NCBI RefSeq assembly: GCF_001625655.1
Contig: NZ_AUYB01000081.1
Coordinates: forward strand, 1 to 64,000
Direction of reading: 5' to 3'
Length of the DNA: 64,000 nucleotides
Origin: Pseudoalteromonas luteoviolacea DSM 6061
GTDB taxonomy: Bacteria > Pseudomonadota > Gammaproteobacteria > Enterobacterales > Alteromonadaceae
The translations under genes and the position numbers were made by a program. Below the pieces are notes generated by a model, which had not been told where the DNA came from, searched no databases, and was given only the letters and a program-made list of their open reading frames with translations. This document shows positions 46,655 to 58,676 of this stretch, piece after piece (positions within the stretch are counted from its first letter, which is position 1; each line of letters begins with the position of its first letter).

Positions 46655-47503
46655 CTACTTTTCATTTAGACACATAGCATGGAACGCGATATGTTGTTCG
46701 ATAAAAGACGAGATGAAAAAGTAACTGTGGTCGTATCCTTCATGACTTTCGAATTCAACGTCATAACCATTCTTTTTGGCAGCTTCCAAGAAATGTGCTG
46801 GTTTTAGCTGCGCCTCTAAAAACTGATCGGCATTACCCTGATCGATTTTTATAGGCAATTTTCTAGCATATGCGGTCGCTTTCATTAACTCCGTTGCGTC
46901 ATACTCTAACCATGCACTTTTGTTTGTACCTAGGTAGCCACTAAGCGCTTTTTGTCCCCAAGGACAATCAATGGGGTTTACGATTGGAGCGAAAGCAGAA
47001 ATACTTTCGTATGCAAGGCTATTTCGCAAGCCAATTGTTAAAGCGCCATGTCCACCCATTGAGTGGCCACTAATACTTTTTTTGCTGCTAGTCGGAAAGT
47101 GTTCTTCAATAAGACTGGGTAATTCCTTTGTAATGTAATCATACATGTTGTAGTGGCGAGCGAAGGGGGCTTCTGTGGCGTTCACGTAAAATCCGGCCCC
47201 TAACCCAAAATCATATGCGCCATCAGGATCATCGGCGACGCCTTCACCTCGAGGACTAGTATCAGGAGCGACGATGGCGATACCATGGTCTGTGGCATAC
47301 TTAAAAACGCCAGCTTTTTGCATAAAATTCTCGTCATTACATGTTAGCCCAGATAACCAGTACAATACGGGAACTTTTTTACCATGTTCGATTTGTTCTG
47401 GAAGATACACTGCAAAGGTCATATCGCAATTGTTTACTTGGCTAGCGTGTTTGTAGCGTTTATGCCATCCGCCAAAAACTCTGTTTTCGCTGATTAATTC
47501 CAT
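46655..47503 (-). CDS. frmB: S-formylglutathione hydrolase
   Basis: Serine hydrolase releasing formate and glutathione from S-formylglutathione, second step of formaldehyde detoxification. 282 aa, alpha/beta hydrolase (esterase D family). The nucleophile is in ISGHSMGGHGALT (Ser about 147), Asp in the IDQGNADQFL region and His in HEGYDHSYFF (about 256). SGLTCNDENFMQKAG and APDTSPRGEGV are family signatures. It follows frmA by 81 bp, same strand. Confidence 0.95.
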   Translation of the reverse strand: MELISENRVFGGWHKRYKHASQVNNCDMTFAVYLPEQIEHGKKVPVLYWLSGLTCNDENFMQKAGVFKYATDHGIAIVAPDTSPRGEGVADDPDGAYDFGLGAGFYVNATEAPFARHYNMYDYITKELPSLIEEHFPTSSKKSISGHSMGGHGALTIGLRNSLAYESISAFAPIVNPIDCPWGQKALSGYLGTNKSAWLEYDATELMKATAYARKLPIKIDQGNADQFLEAQLKPAHFLEAAKKNGYDVEFESHEGYDHSYFFISSFIEQHIAFHAMCLNEK

Positions 47504-47584
47504 ACTTACTTAACTACCTGTTGGTTATTTGCATAAAAGTGAGCACAGTGGCAACAATGGATACCATGTTGCCACTTATGATGT

Positions 47585-48787
<1,203 letters not shown>

Positions 48788-48803
48788 TTACGGATTTGTA
48801 ATA

Positions 48804-49679
48804 ATGGATAGGTGGGTTGGCATTGATGAATTTGTTGCTGTGGCCATATGTGGTTCTTTTACTGGCGCAGCGGACCAATTAAATACTTCTGTAGCGCAAG
48901 TTAGCCGACGTGTTAAAGCATTAGAGGCCACACTGGGTTATCAACTGCTCAATAGAACTACGCGGAAACTATCTCTGACAACAGAGGGAAATGTCTTCTT
49001 GTCTCATGCGAAACATTTGCAGCATGTGCTTGATGATGCGACATCGGCACTCAGACAGAGGGACGCAGAACCAGCCGGAAAGATTAAAATCACAGCCCCG
49101 GTAATGTACGGTGAGCAATACATCATGCCACTAATCAATCAGTTTATGTCCATATATCCCAATATTCAGGTCGACATGGAGCTAAACAACAACCAGCTTG
49201 ATCTGATAGAGCAGGGCTTTGATTTTGCAATTAGGCTAGGAAATTTAAAAGACTCTTCACTTAGAGCACGGTTGCTGGCTCATCGTCAGACACTGGTATG
49301 TGCTGCGCCAAGCTATTTAACCAATGCGCCGAAGTTGAATACTTTGGAAGATTTAGAACAACATTATTGCTTGCTTGGTAAGTCAAGCATTTGGCGGTTT
49401 GTTAAACAAGGAAAGGAGACTCATTTTAATGCTAAAGGCCGACTTAGATGCAACAGTGGGTGGGCGCTCGTTGATGCCGCAATTCAGGGGCTGGGGCTGG
49501 TACAATTGCCTCACTACTATGTAGAAGAAGCAATATCTAGTAACGCATTAGTGGAAGTACTTGACCAATTTAAGCCAGAATCAGAGGGGATCTGGGCGGT
49601 GTATCCACCCAGACGATATTTACCCACTTCGGTAAGGGAGTTGCTAGAGTATTTAGCAAAAGGGTTGGCGGTGCCTTAG
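48804..49679 (+). CDS. LysR-family transcriptional regulator divergent from frmAB
   Basis: A 291-aa regulator from the ATG at 48804 (MDRWVGIDEFVAV); the frame extends upstream into frmA without merit. N-terminal winged helix with GSFTGAADQLNTSVAQVSRRVKALEATLG, then a LysR substrate domain. The divergent position beside frmA suggests it controls formaldehyde detoxification, as such pairs do in other gammaproteobacteria; inducer not known. The stop overlaps the SulP stop convergently by 3 nt. Confidence 0.9.
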   Translation: MDRWVGIDEFVAVAICGSFTGAADQLNTSVAQVSRRVKALEATLGYQLLNRTTRKLSLTTEGNVFLSHAKHLQHVLDDATSALRQRDAEPAGKIKITAPVMYGEQYIMPLINQFMSIYPNIQVDMELNNNQLDLIEQGFDFAIRLGNLKDSSLRARLLAHRQTLVCAAPSYLTNAPKLNTLEDLEQHYCLLGKSSIWRFVKQGKETHFNAKGRLRCNSGWALVDAAIQGLGLVQLPHYYVEEAISSNALVEVLDQFKPESEGIWAVYPPRRYLPTSVRELLEYLAKGLAVP

Positions 49680-51340
49680 TCCTTTTGCTGTATAGACATC
49701 GCCTCCAAAGCTTTATTTAATGCCGATTCGCGACTTTGGCAAAATGCATCATCACCGAGTTTTTCGCGAACATTAATTTTATTAAGTTTTTCGGTCGTTT
49801 CTTGATTAGGTGAATAAATAAAAACTTGAACGTTCGCATCAACGGCATCTGAGATTGCATTTTCAATAGCTAGACTCACCGTAACATCGAGCATCGCAAC
49901 ATCACTTAAGTCCAAAACCATTGTTTTGTATTCACTGATTTGGCGGTGCTGACGCGCGATAGCTTTCGAAACACTGAATATCATTGGCCCTGACAAGTAA
50001 AAGAATAATAACTTGCCCTGAGCTTTTTCAAGTAATGACTTTTCGTGTTTGCTCAGTGGGACATCTTCATCCGTATCACTGTCACTGATTGCTTTTACAT
50101 GCTGCTCTTGTACGCGGCTAAGTCTTTCAATAACCATAATGTTAGATATAAAAACACCTAATCCTACAGCAACTATCAAATCAACAAATACAGTAAGCAG
50201 CATAACACCATACATAATGGTCATTTGGCTTATGCTTAGCTTGTGGGCGCGTTGGATAAAACTCCAATCTAGGATGTTGTAACCTACGTAAACAGCAATG
50301 CCAGCTAGTACAGCCATCGGAATGGGCTCGGTGAGGCTACCTGCGACAAACACGACAGCCATGAGTATTAATGCACGAATAATTCCTGCTAATGGAGATC
50401 TTGCACCAACTTGAATATTAACAACCGTGCCCATGGTTGCACCTGCACCTGGTAATGCGCCGAATAGTCCAGAAATCATGTTGGCGACACCTTGACCACG
50501 TAGCTCTTTATCTGAGTCATGTTCAGTTCTAGTCAAACTGTCCCCAATGACTGCAGTTAGTAATGTATCTATACAACCCAGTGTACCCAATACAAGAGCA
50601 TCAATCACCATAGAAGTGAATTGTTCTGTTGTAAAGGTAGGCCAAACTACAGAGGGTAAGCCACTTGGAATTTCTCCAATGCGATTAATGCTGTCTTTAT
50701 CAAAGATGACAATAGAAACGAGGGTTACTGCTACGAGGGCAACAAGCTGTGCTGGTACATATTGGCGATACTTTTGTGGCAAGTAAAACAAGATACCAAG
50801 AGTAACGATACCTAAAAATAGCTCAGCAAAATGTAAGTCCAGTATTAAGCTGGGGAGTGCACTTAAAGTGCCCAACACACCGCCTGCGGGCGCTTGGTGT
50901 CCAAGCAATGGAGCAAGTTGTAAAATGATGAGAATGACCCCGATTCCAGACATAAATCCAGATATAACACTGTAAGGCATTAAGGTGACATATTTGCCTA
51001 ATTTTAATGTGCCCAACAGGATTTGAAATGCGCCTGCCATCATTACGACAGTAAAGCCCATTGCGAGACCATTTTCAGGATACTGGGCCATCATAGTGGT
51101 CAAAACTGCGGTCATTATAACCGTCATCGGACCTGTTGGCTCAGAAATCAAGGAGGTTGAACCGCCGAATAAGGCAGCGAAAAGACCGACGAGAATAGCG
51201 CCCCACATACCTGCTTCTGCACCGGCACCAGAAGCGACCCCGAAGGCGAGGGCTAGGGGAAGAGAAATAATCGCAGTGGTCACACCACCGAACAAATCCC
51301 CTTTTAAATTCATATGCTTATATCTGTCTAGGGATAACAT
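49676..51340 (-). CDS. SulP-family anion transporter with STAS domain
   Basis: Inner-membrane anion transporter of 554 aa from the ATG at 51340 (MLSLDRYKHMNLKGD), which has GGAAG at 4 nt; an upstream ATG (51370) lacks one. About 14 membrane segments with SEPTGPMTVIMTAVLTTMMA (SulP family helix 3 region), GGVTTAIISLPLALAFGVASG and GALPGAGATMGTVVNIQVGARSPLAG. A C-terminal STAS domain (about 440-550) has MVLDLSDVAMLDVT. Substrates in the family include sulfate, bicarbonate and dicarboxylates; none can be assigned. Confidence 0.9.
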   Translation of the reverse strand: MLSLDRYKHMNLKGDLFGGVTTAIISLPLALAFGVASGAGAEAGMWGAILVGLFAALFGGSTSLISEPTGPMTVIMTAVLTTMMAQYPENGLAMGFTVVMMAGAFQILLGTLKLGKYVTLMPYSVISGFMSGIGVILIILQLAPLLGHQAPAGGVLGTLSALPSLILDLHFAELFLGIVTLGILFYLPQKYRQYVPAQLVALVAVTLVSIVIFDKDSINRIGEIPSGLPSVVWPTFTTEQFTSMVIDALVLGTLGCIDTLLTAVIGDSLTRTEHDSDKELRGQGVANMISGLFGALPGAGATMGTVVNIQVGARSPLAGIIRALILMAVVFVAGSLTEPIPMAVLAGIAVYVGYNILDWSFIQRAHKLSISQMTIMYGVMLLTVFVDLIVAVGLGVFISNIMVIERLSRVQEQHVKAISDSDTDEDVPLSKHEKSLLEKAQGKLLFFYLSGPMIFSVSKAIARQHRQISEYKTMVLDLSDVAMLDVTVSLAIENAISDAVDANVQVFIYSPNQETTEKLNKINVREKLGDDAFCQSRESALNKALEAMSIQQKD

Positions 51341-51496
51341 AGAACTTCCATACCGCAAGATTTCACGCATTTTACACTAAATCGAGACATTAAGTAGCGG
51401 ATAATTAAAAATTTTTTACACTTGATGATGTGACCGTAATTTCTTATCTGTGTTAGGATGAGCGCCTAAGTGAAATTAATGAAATAAATTTTTGAT

Positions 51497-52699
51497 ATGT
51501 TTCAATCAGTTAGCCTTTTTGTCGGGCTGAGGTACAGTCGTTCCTCTAAAGGCAACGCGTTTGTCTCTTTTATATCGTTCTTTTCAATCGCTGGGATTGC
51601 ATTGGGTCTTATGTCGTTGATAACGGTTAACTCGGTAATGAATGGCTTTGAGCAAAGTTTAAAAAACGCCATGCTGGACTTAGTACCTCACGTGCAACTT
51701 TCAAGAACATCTCAAGAACAAGCGCCACTGCAACCAGAGTCGTTTGCGACCTTACCAGGTGTAATGCGAGTGACACCTTACGTTACGTCTGACGTAATAT
51801 TGCAAACAAACAAAGAGTTAGTGGGAGTCAGATTACAAGGCGCATTCAAAGGTTATCCTACTTCCATAAGTAAACATATCGAATCTGGATCTGTAAAAAA
51901 ATTGCAAGACACCCGTTATCAGCTGGCACTAAGCCGCTTTTTGGCAAATAAACTCGACGTTAGGCTAGGTAGTAAAGTCCGCGTCATTTTTCCTGACATT
52001 ACCAGCTATACACCACTTGGAAGAGTACCAAAACAGAGATTATTTACTGTTGCTGTTATATACAATTCGGCGAGTGAGGCTGATACGAGCTTAGCGTTTG
52101 CTGATGGTGAAAGCCTGCTTAAACTTCTGAAGAAAAAACCAGACAGCTTTGATTTAAGCTTAACGCTAGATGATGCTTTTTCTGTTGCCGAGTTTAAAAA
52201 AGCAAACCAGGCTTTATTGTCTCAGTTTGAGTACCAAGATTGGCAAGTACAGCAAGGCGCATTGTTCGCAGCTGTAGCGATGGAAAAGCGTGTGATGTCT
52301 CTGTTGTTGGCGCTTATTGTTATTGTCGCGGTCTTTAATATTGTTTCTGCATTATCCATGATGGTAAGTGAAAAGCAGGGTGAAGTAGCAATCCTTCAAA
52401 CGTTAGGGTTTACACCAAGTAAAATTGCTCAAGTATTTATGATCCAAGGCTTGTACAACGGTGTTGTGGGGACCGCAATAGGTTCTGTTTTGGGCATTGC
52501 GCTAGCGGCGAATATTAATGAAGTATTGAATTTGGTTGGCCTTTCACTACTAGGAGGAATGGCCTTACCTGTTAAGTTTGATTCAGTAAGCCTGACTTTC
52601 ATTATTGTAACGAGTTTATTATTAAGTTTTTTTGCAACACTTTATCCTGCTCAAAAAGCAGCTAAAGTGATGCCAGCCGAGGTATTAAGATATGAGTGA
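51497..52699 (+). CDS. lolC: Lipoprotein-releasing ABC permease LolC
   Basis: Permease subunit of LolCDE, extracting outer-membrane lipoproteins from the inner membrane for LolA. 400 aa: N-terminal membrane segment (about 25-45), a large periplasmic domain (about 46-255), three C-terminal segments (about 265-290, 315-340, 365-385) and the ending PAEVLRYE. It shares the layout and the [18 protein letters not shown] start of LolC/E proteins. The end overlaps lolD by 8 nt. Confidence 0.93.
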   Translation: MFQSVSLFVGLRYSRSSKGNAFVSFISFFSIAGIALGLMSLITVNSVMNGFEQSLKNAMLDLVPHVQLSRTSQEQAPLQPESFATLPGVMRVTPYVTSDVILQTNKELVGVRLQGAFKGYPTSISKHIESGSVKKLQDTRYQLALSRFLANKLDVRLGSKVRVIFPDITSYTPLGRVPKQRLFTVAVIYNSASEADTSLAFADGESLLKLLKKKPDSFDLSLTLDDAFSVAEFKKANQALLSQFEYQDWQVQQGALFAAVAMEKRVMSLLLALIVIVAVFNIVSALSMMVSEKQGEVAILQTLGFTPSKIAQVFMIQGLYNGVVGTAIGSVLGIALAANINEVLNLVGLSLLGGMALPVKFDSVSLTFIIVTSLLLSFFATLYPAQKAAKVMPAEVLRYE

Positions 52700-53399
52700 T
52701 CCCGTAATTCAGTGTCAGCAATTAAGCAAATCTTATCAAGAAGCTGGCTCTCAGGTGTCGGTCCTCAAAGGTGTGAATTTATCACTTGAACAAGGTGACA
52801 CACTTTCAATCGTAGGAAGTTCAGGTTCTGGCAAAAGTACATTGCTTCATATATTGGGCACTTTAGATGGTGCGACTGACGGTTGTCTAAAAATAAAAGG
52901 CGTAGAAGTTGAAAAGCTTTCTAGAGCAAAGCAAGCTGATTTTCGTAATCGTCACATGGGTTTTATTTATCAATTTCATCATTTATTAATGGACTTCAGT
53001 GCGTTGGAAAATGTCGCGATGCCTTTGCTTATAGCAGGAAAGACAAAAGCTGAAGCGAAAAAAGAAGCTGCTGATATGCTCGACAAAGTTGGCTTAGGCC
53101 ATAGAGCTTCACACCGTCCTTCAGAATTGTCTGGGGGCGAAAGACAGCGTGTAGCGATCGCTCGTGCGCTGGTAACAAAACCATCTTTAGTGCTAGCAGA
53201 TGAACCTACAGGGAACCTAGACAAGCACAATGCTTTGAAGATTTATGAGTTGTTGAACGAGTTGAACAAAGAGTTTGATACTAGTTTTGTCGTTGTTACC
53301 CACGACTTGGAGCTGGCAGAGAAACTTGGCCGCGTGGTGCAGCTTGATGATGGAGTTTTAGTAGAGTACCAAGGGGCAGATGGAGTGAGGCATGCTTAG
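52692..53399 (+). CDS. lolD: Lipoprotein-releasing ABC ATPase LolD
   Basis: ATPase of LolCDE, 235 aa. Walker [10 protein letters not shown] (about 38-46), Q-loop FIYQFHHLL, signature [15 protein letters not shown], Walker [13 protein letters not shown] and H-loop VTHD are all present. The [23 protein letters not shown] stretch is typical of LolD. Start overlaps lolC by 8 nt and the end overlaps lolE by 8 nt. Confidence 0.96.
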   Translation: MSDPVIQCQQLSKSYQEAGSQVSVLKGVNLSLEQGDTLSIVGSSGSGKSTLLHILGTLDGATDGCLKIKGVEVEKLSRAKQADFRNRHMGFIYQFHHLLMDFSALENVAMPLLIAGKTKAEAKKEAADMLDKVGLGHRASHRPSELSGGERQRVAIARALVTKPSLVLADEPTGNLDKHNALKIYELLNELNKEFDTSFVVVTHDLELAEKLGRVVQLDDGVLVEYQGADGVRHA

Positions 53400-54621
53400 T
53401 TTATTTTTAAGCAAGCGCCTGCGAGAGTCTAAAAATCATAGTGGGTTATTTGGTTTTTTGAGTAAAGCATCCACAATAGGGGTATTTCTTGGCGTCACTG
53501 TTCTCATCGTGGCGCTATCAGTGATAAATGGCTTTGAACATCAGCTAAAAGAGAGGCTTCTATCAGTAGTACCTCAGGTAAGCTATCAAGCCCCTTATGA
53601 TCCAATTGAAAACTGGCCTGAAAAAGTAAGGTTGTTGGAGTCTCAACCCGGTGTCAAAGCAGCTGTGCCGGAGATAAATTTGACGGCTATGGTCCAGCAC
53701 AAAGGACAGTTAAAAGCTGCACAGCTTAAAGCAATTGTACCTGAATTACACCAGAATGTATCAAGTATCGGGCTTTATACTAAGCCTTTTGAATTAAGCG
53801 AGCTAGCCAGTAATGAGATTTTGCTTGGTCGTGGTATTGCTACTCAATTAAATGTGAAAAAAGGTGACAAAGTTGCCGTATTGATTGCAAATCAACATGC
53901 AAAAAATGCATTAGCAGCGCCTAAAAGAGTGTCTTTTAATGTCGCTGGGTTTATAACGATGGGCGGTGAGGTAGATAGAAATTTAGTAATAGTTAATCTT
54001 GCTGAAATCCAAAGTGCGTTGTCATTAAGTGAGAATACAGTAACTGGGCTGAGACTAGCGGTAGATGATGTTTTTAATGCACATCAAATTGCAATGAGTG
54101 CGGGTAGGGCTTTACCTGATCTCGTATACGTTCAGAGTTGGTTTCGTACACAAGGGAGTTTGTATCAAGATATTCAAATGGTGAGAACCATTGTTTATTT
54201 AGTGGTGTTTTTAATTATTGCTGTTGCGAGTTTTAACATCATTTCATCTATGGTTATGGAAGTTAAAGAAAAACAAGCCGACATCGCAATCCTTAAGACC
54301 ATGGGCACACAAGATAAAACAATATTTATGACTTTTGCAGTACAAGGCCTTAGTTACGCGCTGGTTGGCGCTTTCTTTGGCATGTTACTTGGGACAGTGA
54401 TCGCATTAAGTATTACAGAGTTATTTTCGCTTTGGGTTTCACTGGATGGGGCTAACCCTTTACAGGGAGTCTATTTTATTGAGTTTCTGCCGAGTAAATT
54501 GGTCATAAGTGATATTGTGGTTGTGTTGTTAGCTACATTGATTATATCAATATTATCGAGCGTTTATCCTGCTTGGCAGGCTACAAAAGTTGAGCCTGCA
54601 CGCGTGTTAGGTGGTGGCTAG
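53392..54621 (+). CDS. lolE: Lipoprotein-releasing ABC permease LolE
   Basis: Second permease subunit of LolCDE, 409 aa, homologous to LolC: N-terminal membrane segment with [30 protein letters not shown], large periplasmic domain, three C-terminal segments and the ending PARVLGGG. Order and overlaps with lolC and lolD decide the name. It ends 1 bp before the convergent EAL gene stop. Confidence 0.93.
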   Translation: MLSLFLSKRLRESKNHSGLFGFLSKASTIGVFLGVTVLIVALSVINGFEHQLKERLLSVVPQVSYQAPYDPIENWPEKVRLLESQPGVKAAVPEINLTAMVQHKGQLKAAQLKAIVPELHQNVSSIGLYTKPFELSELASNEILLGRGIATQLNVKKGDKVAVLIANQHAKNALAAPKRVSFNVAGFITMGGEVDRNLVIVNLAEIQSALSLSENTVTGLRLAVDDVFNAHQIAMSAGRALPDLVYVQSWFRTQGSLYQDIQMVRTIVYLVVFLIIAVASFNIISSMVMEVKEKQADIAILKTMGTQDKTIFMTFAVQGLSYALVGAFFGMLLGTVIALSITELFSLWVSLDGANPLQGVYFIEFLPSKLVISDIVVVLLATLIISILSSVYPAWQATKVEPARVLGGG

Positions 54622-54622
54622 T

Positions 54623-56254
54623 TCAGCTCTCAAAATGTAAATAGCTCGATTTGTCCTCGAGTACATACTCAACAAAGGCGTCGATGGGCAGGGGTTTACT
54701 GTAGTAGTACCCCTGTACATATTGGACGCCTTTTGCTTTGGCATAAATCATCTGCTCCATGTCTTCAACACCTTCTGCGACCAAAGGTTTATCAAGGTTT
54801 TTGGCCAGAGAAACAATGGAGTTAAAGACAGATTGAAGCTTGCTATCTTTTACGACGTTGGTGACGAATGAGCGGTCTATTTTTATTTCATCAAAGTTCA
54901 GTTTACAGAGGTAGCTAAGGCTCGAAAAACCTGTACCAAAGTCATCAATTGATATTGTAAACCCTTTGGATTGAAGTGAAACAAGCACTTCATTGACATA
55001 GGAAAAATTGTCAATTAAGGCTGATTCTGTTAATTCTAATTTGATCCGCTTTGGGTCAATATTGTGCTGTGCAAGCGCTGCCAGTAATTTGCTCTCGAAT
55101 TTAACGTCGAGAATTTCTACGACACTGATATTAATAGCAAACATATAGTGTTTGCAGTCCATTCCTTCGCTTTGTAAATGCTCAACGGTTTTTCGTATTT
55201 GAGAGAGTGTGAACAAGGTCAGCTTGTTAATGTCACCCGTACTCTCTACTATAGGTATAAACTCTGCTGGTGAGATAGGTTTACCTTCCAGTGTCCAGCG
55301 CATCAGGCATTCAGCTCCAATAAGGCACTCAGTTTTGGTATCGTGCAAAGGCTGTAAAACCACAGTGAAGCTTTTGTCTAGATCTTGGTGAAAAGAGTCT
55401 CTCAATGCGGTTTCAATTTTATTCTGCCGCTCAATTTGTCTTGCCAAGCCTTCTTGAAATTCGACCAGTCTAAGCTTGTCTGATAGCACATCAAATGTGG
55501 CCATTTCTGCTTTATTCAGACTCAACTCATGATCATCTTTATGGCTTTCTTTGTAGTAACCTAACGCAACATTACTGTAGAAACTGCTGTCATTAAATTC
55601 AAAAGGTTCGTTAAGGTGGTTGTATAAAGCTTCGATATTGATGGGAGTAGTGTGAGGTACGAAAACGCAAAAACAGTCGGATGAATGTTTAGAGAAAATC
55701 CCTTGTTCAAAATCACCTTGAAATCGGGAAAGAACTTCCATAAAAACAAGGTTAGCGACGCCAATATTCCAAACTTCGGATATACGCTGGTAATTGCAGA
55801 TACGAATACAGCACATAATGCCATACGTATCTAGCTCTTGGACTTTAGAGACAAAAGCTTCTCTGTAGAGTAATCCAGTGTGAGGATCTCGAATAGCTAA
55901 CTGCTTGTTAAGCCTACGAATGGCTACCAGTTCTTCAATTAATTCGACTTTTACAAAGGTTAGGGTATTTTTACGAGTGTAAGAAAAACGCACCCAATGC
56001 ACATTACTGTTGTCTATACTTACGCCGACTTCAAGTTGGTCAAAACATGGCTCAAAAAGTATTTCATTGCTGCTTAGCTCTGCAAAGTCTTCGTCAAAGA
56101 ACTTCAACGTAGGGCAGTTTACTATGTTATCGCCGACTTTAAGTTTTATAAGGTCGCTCGCTTTATCTGAAATGCCGGTAATGGTTCCGTCATTTTCATA
56201 AGCAACGTAGATAATGTTGAGCAGCTCTATGAGGCTTTTTTGCATATCTAACAC
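54623..56254 (-). CDS. Cyclic-di-GMP phosphodiesterase (EAL) with degenerate GGDEF
   Basis: A 543-aa signalling enzyme: PAS-like N-terminus (about 1-115), degenerate GGDEF domain (about 120-270, signature replaced by SSDCF) and EAL domain (about 285-535). EAL catalytic residues are visible: ECLMRW, FAINIS, KLELTESAL, SIDDFGTGFSSL, KIDRSFV, AEGVED and VQGYYYSKPL. The phosphodiesterase is probably active and the GGDEF inactive, perhaps a GTP sensor. Its start overlaps the cheB end by 7 nt, so it belongs to the chemosensory operon. Confidence 0.9.
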   Translation of the reverse strand: MLDMQKSLIELLNIIYVAYENDGTITGISDKASDLIKLKVGDNIVNCPTLKFFDEDFAELSSNEILFEPCFDQLEVGVSIDNSNVHWVRFSYTRKNTLTFVKVELIEELVAIRRLNKQLAIRDPHTGLLYREAFVSKVQELDTYGIMCCIRICNYQRISEVWNIGVANLVFMEVLSRFQGDFEQGIFSKHSSDCFCVFVPHTTPINIEALYNHLNEPFEFNDSSFYSNVALGYYKESHKDDHELSLNKAEMATFDVLSDKLRLVEFQEGLARQIERQNKIETALRDSFHQDLDKSFTVVLQPLHDTKTECLIGAECLMRWTLEGKPISPAEFIPIVESTGDINKLTLFTLSQIRKTVEHLQSEGMDCKHYMFAINISVVEILDVKFESKLLAALAQHNIDPKRIKLELTESALIDNFSYVNEVLVSLQSKGFTISIDDFGTGFSSLSYLCKLNFDEIKIDRSFVTNVVKDSKLQSVFNSIVSLAKNLDKPLVAEGVEDMEQMIYAKAKGVQYVQGYYYSKPLPIDAFVEYVLEDKSSYLHFES

Positions 56255-57321
56255 CTTAACACTTTTAAAATTTGATACGGAATGTTGCTAAGAGAATACA
56301 CTTTATCAACAGCACCCCTTGCAATTGCTTCTTTGGGCATACCAAAAACAACGCAGCTAGATTCGCTCTCTGCGAAGTTGATTGCGCCTGCCTGTTTCAT
56401 ATCCAACATCCCCGAAGCGCCGTCGTCGCCCATTCCTGTTAAGATCACACCGATGGCATTTCGACCAACTGCTTGCGCAACTGATCTGAATAAGACATCT
56501 ACCGAAGGTCTATGTCTACTTACCAGAGGCCCATCCCGTATTTCTAAATAGTAGTCGCTACCTTGTCGTTTTACCAACATATGCTTTCCGCCCGGGGCGA
56601 TGTACACATGCCCGGTTTTCAATCGCATTGCCGTTTCACCTTCAACCACCACGTGGCGTGTAATGGTGTCGAGACGCTGAGCAAAGGCATGAGTAAACTT
56701 GCTAGGCATATGTTGAACAATAACGATGGGCGGAGTTGTTGGGGGCAGTAAAGACAGAAACCCCGTTAAAGCTTCAGTGCCTCCAGTTGATGCACCAACC
56801 GCGATGACTTTGTCTGAGGTAATAGGCGGTTTAAGCTCAGTAGGATCTGGTGGCGGTATCATTTCATCCACACTGTGGTTGTGTCTGACTGATTCTTCCG
56901 AAAGATAACGCATGGGCTTTACTTTTGCTTTTCCCGCCGCTTTTATGGCATCAACTATCTGTGTGACTCCTTGATTATTAATAAAGTCAGCTAGGCCCTG
57001 AGTAGGTTTGGCTATGACATCCACAGCACCTGATGCGAGCGCTTCCATTGTTGTTTCGGTATTTTTTTGAGTCAAGGCAGAGCACATAATGATGGGCGTG
57101 GGCCTTTCTTGCATAATTTTCTTTAAAAAGGTAATGCCATCCATTTTTGGCATTTCAACGTCAAGTAAAATGACATCTGGCCAATTCATTTTCATTTTTC
57201 TTTCTGCCAGTACAGGGTCAGGCGCACTGCCAATCAGTTTCAGTTCTCTATCATGGTTAATGATTTCTCCTACGAGTTGACGCATTACGGCTGAGTCGTC
57301 AACAATAAATACGTTAATCAT
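56248..57321 (-). CDS. cheB: Chemotaxis methylesterase CheB
   Basis: Protein-glutamate methylesterase and glutaminase acting on receptors. 357 aa: N-terminal receiver with phosphoacceptor in ILLDVEMPKMDG (Asp about 53), linker, then the catalytic domain (about 165-355) with GASTGGTEAL (Ser), VQHMPSKFT (His) and GMGDDGASGM (Asp). Overlaps cheR by 4 nt and the EAL gene by 7 nt. Confidence 0.95.
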   Translation of the reverse strand: MINVFIVDDSAVMRQLVGEIINHDRELKLIGSAPDPVLAERKMKMNWPDVILLDVEMPKMDGITFLKKIMQERPTPIIMCSALTQKNTETTMEALASGAVDVIAKPTQGLADFINNQGVTQIVDAIKAAGKAKVKPMRYLSEESVRHNHSVDEMIPPPDPTELKPPITSDKVIAVGASTGGTEALTGFLSLLPPTTPPIVIVQHMPSKFTHAFAQRLDTITRHVVVEGETAMRLKTGHVYIAPGGKHMLVKRQGSDYYLEIRDGPLVSRHRPSVDVLFRSVAQAVGRNAIGVILTGMGDDGASGMLDMKQAGAINFAESESSCVVFGMPKEAIARGAVDKVYSLSNIPYQILKVLRC

Positions 57322-58121
57322 AATCGCACCTTCTTATAGATACAGGGCTGTATTAATTCGATGCCGAGGCGTTTTTTTCTAAGTGATTCTGAGTGACCTA
57401 AAAATAACAGTCCACCGTGATTGAGCCGATGAATAATATTGTCGACTATTTTTTTTTGTTTCGTTTCATCAAAGTAAATCAAGACATTACGTAAAAATAT
57501 AATATCAAAAGAGTAGTCGACGGTTCTAAGCTTTAGAAGGTTGTCAACATTAAAATTACAATGATGTCGGATGGCTTTATTAACTGTAAAAGTCCCTTCA
57601 TTTTTACCGGTTCCTTTTAGGCAATATGCGCGGCGATACTTTTTGGGAATTTTTTGTACGGTAGACAGTGCAAAACAGGCTTCTTTGGCCATTTCAACAG
57701 CAGTGGGAGATATATCCGTGCCAGTGACTGACCAGTTACCATTATAAAATAAATCATCTAAGATCATTGCAATTGAATATGCTTCTTCCCCAGTAGATGA
57801 TGCGGCACTCCAAGCTCTAATTGGCACATTGCGGCTTTTTTTTTGCCGAAAATAATCGTACATAAACTCAAACTGGGCTTGTTCGCGGAAAAAGTAAGTC
57901 TCATGTGTCGTCATTTTGTCAATGAAGATATCAAGCTCATGCTTACCGTCTGGACTGATAATTAACTGGTAGTATTTATTATAGGAAGCGCAGCGAGTGG
58001 CCCTTAAACGAGAGCTCAAACGACTTGCCATAATGTCTGACTTGTTTGAGCTCAAACGTATTCCTGTATGTTGGTCTAACACGCGGTTCAGTTGATTGAA
58101 CTCAAGCTTGTTGATCGACAT
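57318..58121 (-). CDS. cheR: Chemotaxis receptor methyltransferase CheR
   Basis: SAM-dependent receptor glutamate methyltransferase, 267 aa. N-terminal helical part, then THETYFFREQAQFEF, the SAM loop in RAWSAASSTGEEAYSIAM (about 103-120) and FLRNVLIYFDE (about 215). Together with cheB it gives this pathway its own adaptation system. Overlaps cheB by 4 nt; 9 bp after the first cheW downstream copy. Confidence 0.95.
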   Translation of the reverse strand: MSINKLEFNQLNRVLDQHTGIRLSSNKSDIMASRLSSRLRATRCASYNKYYQLIISPDGKHELDIFIDKMTTHETYFFREQAQFEFMYDYFRQKKSRNVPIRAWSAASSTGEEAYSIAMILDDLFYNGNWSVTGTDISPTAVEMAKEACFALSTVQKIPKKYRRAYCLKGTGKNEGTFTVNKAIRHHCNFNVDNLLKLRTVDYSFDIIFLRNVLIYFDETKQKKIVDNIIHRLNHGGLLFLGHSESLRKKRLGIELIQPCIYKKVRL

Positions 58122-58130
58122 ATAAGCCGT

Positions 58131-58676
58131 TTACCTCTGACAGTAATCAATAAAAAACTGCTCTTGTTCATGTTTAAGAGAAGAGTTAATTTCGTTTACA
58201 TTTAAGACTTTAGTGATATCTAATAGGGTAGTGAGTTTGTTATTTATCTTAGCCATTTTCCATTCAAAGTGGCGAGGGATATTTGAACCAAAAGAGGGAG
58301 AAGACTCTAAGTTGTTCAGATCGATAAACTCAATTGATACGACACTATTTACTAGCATCCCTAGCGTCATTGATTCTTCCAATGATTGGTCATAAAAATC
58401 GTAAAGAACAATACAGCTATATTTATCATAAGGTGTCGTGGATTTCAGGCCTAGCCGGCTTTGCAAGTCTAAAACCGGAATAACACTCCCACGCACATTG
58501 ATAACACCTCGAATGACGTCGGTACACATTGGCACCATAGTCGTTTCTACCAATTCAATAACCTCTTTCACAGAATCAATAGGGATACCAAAATGATCAT
58601 GTCCGACTTTAACGAATAAGTACCTTAGCTCGCCTTTTTGCTGGAGGTGTTCGATATCTGTTTGAGATTCATTCAT
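58131..58676 (-). CDS. CheW-like coupling protein (second copy)
   Basis: A 181-aa CheW domain protein with LFVKVGHDHFGIPIDSVKEVIE, GVINVRGSVIPVLDLQSRLGL and a C-terminal TLLDITKVLNV. It couples receptor to CheA. Its start overlaps the previous cheW by 8 nt. It differs enough from the first copy to suggest distinct roles. Confidence 0.9.
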   Translation of the reverse strand: MNESQTDIEHLQQKGELRYLFVKVGHDHFGIPIDSVKEVIELVETTMVPMCTDVIRGVINVRGSVIPVLDLQSRLGLKSTTPYDKYSCIVLYDFYDQSLEESMTLGMLVNSVVSIEFIDLNNLESSPSFGSNIPRHFEWKMAKINNKLTTLLDITKVLNVNEINSSLKHEQEQFFIDYCQR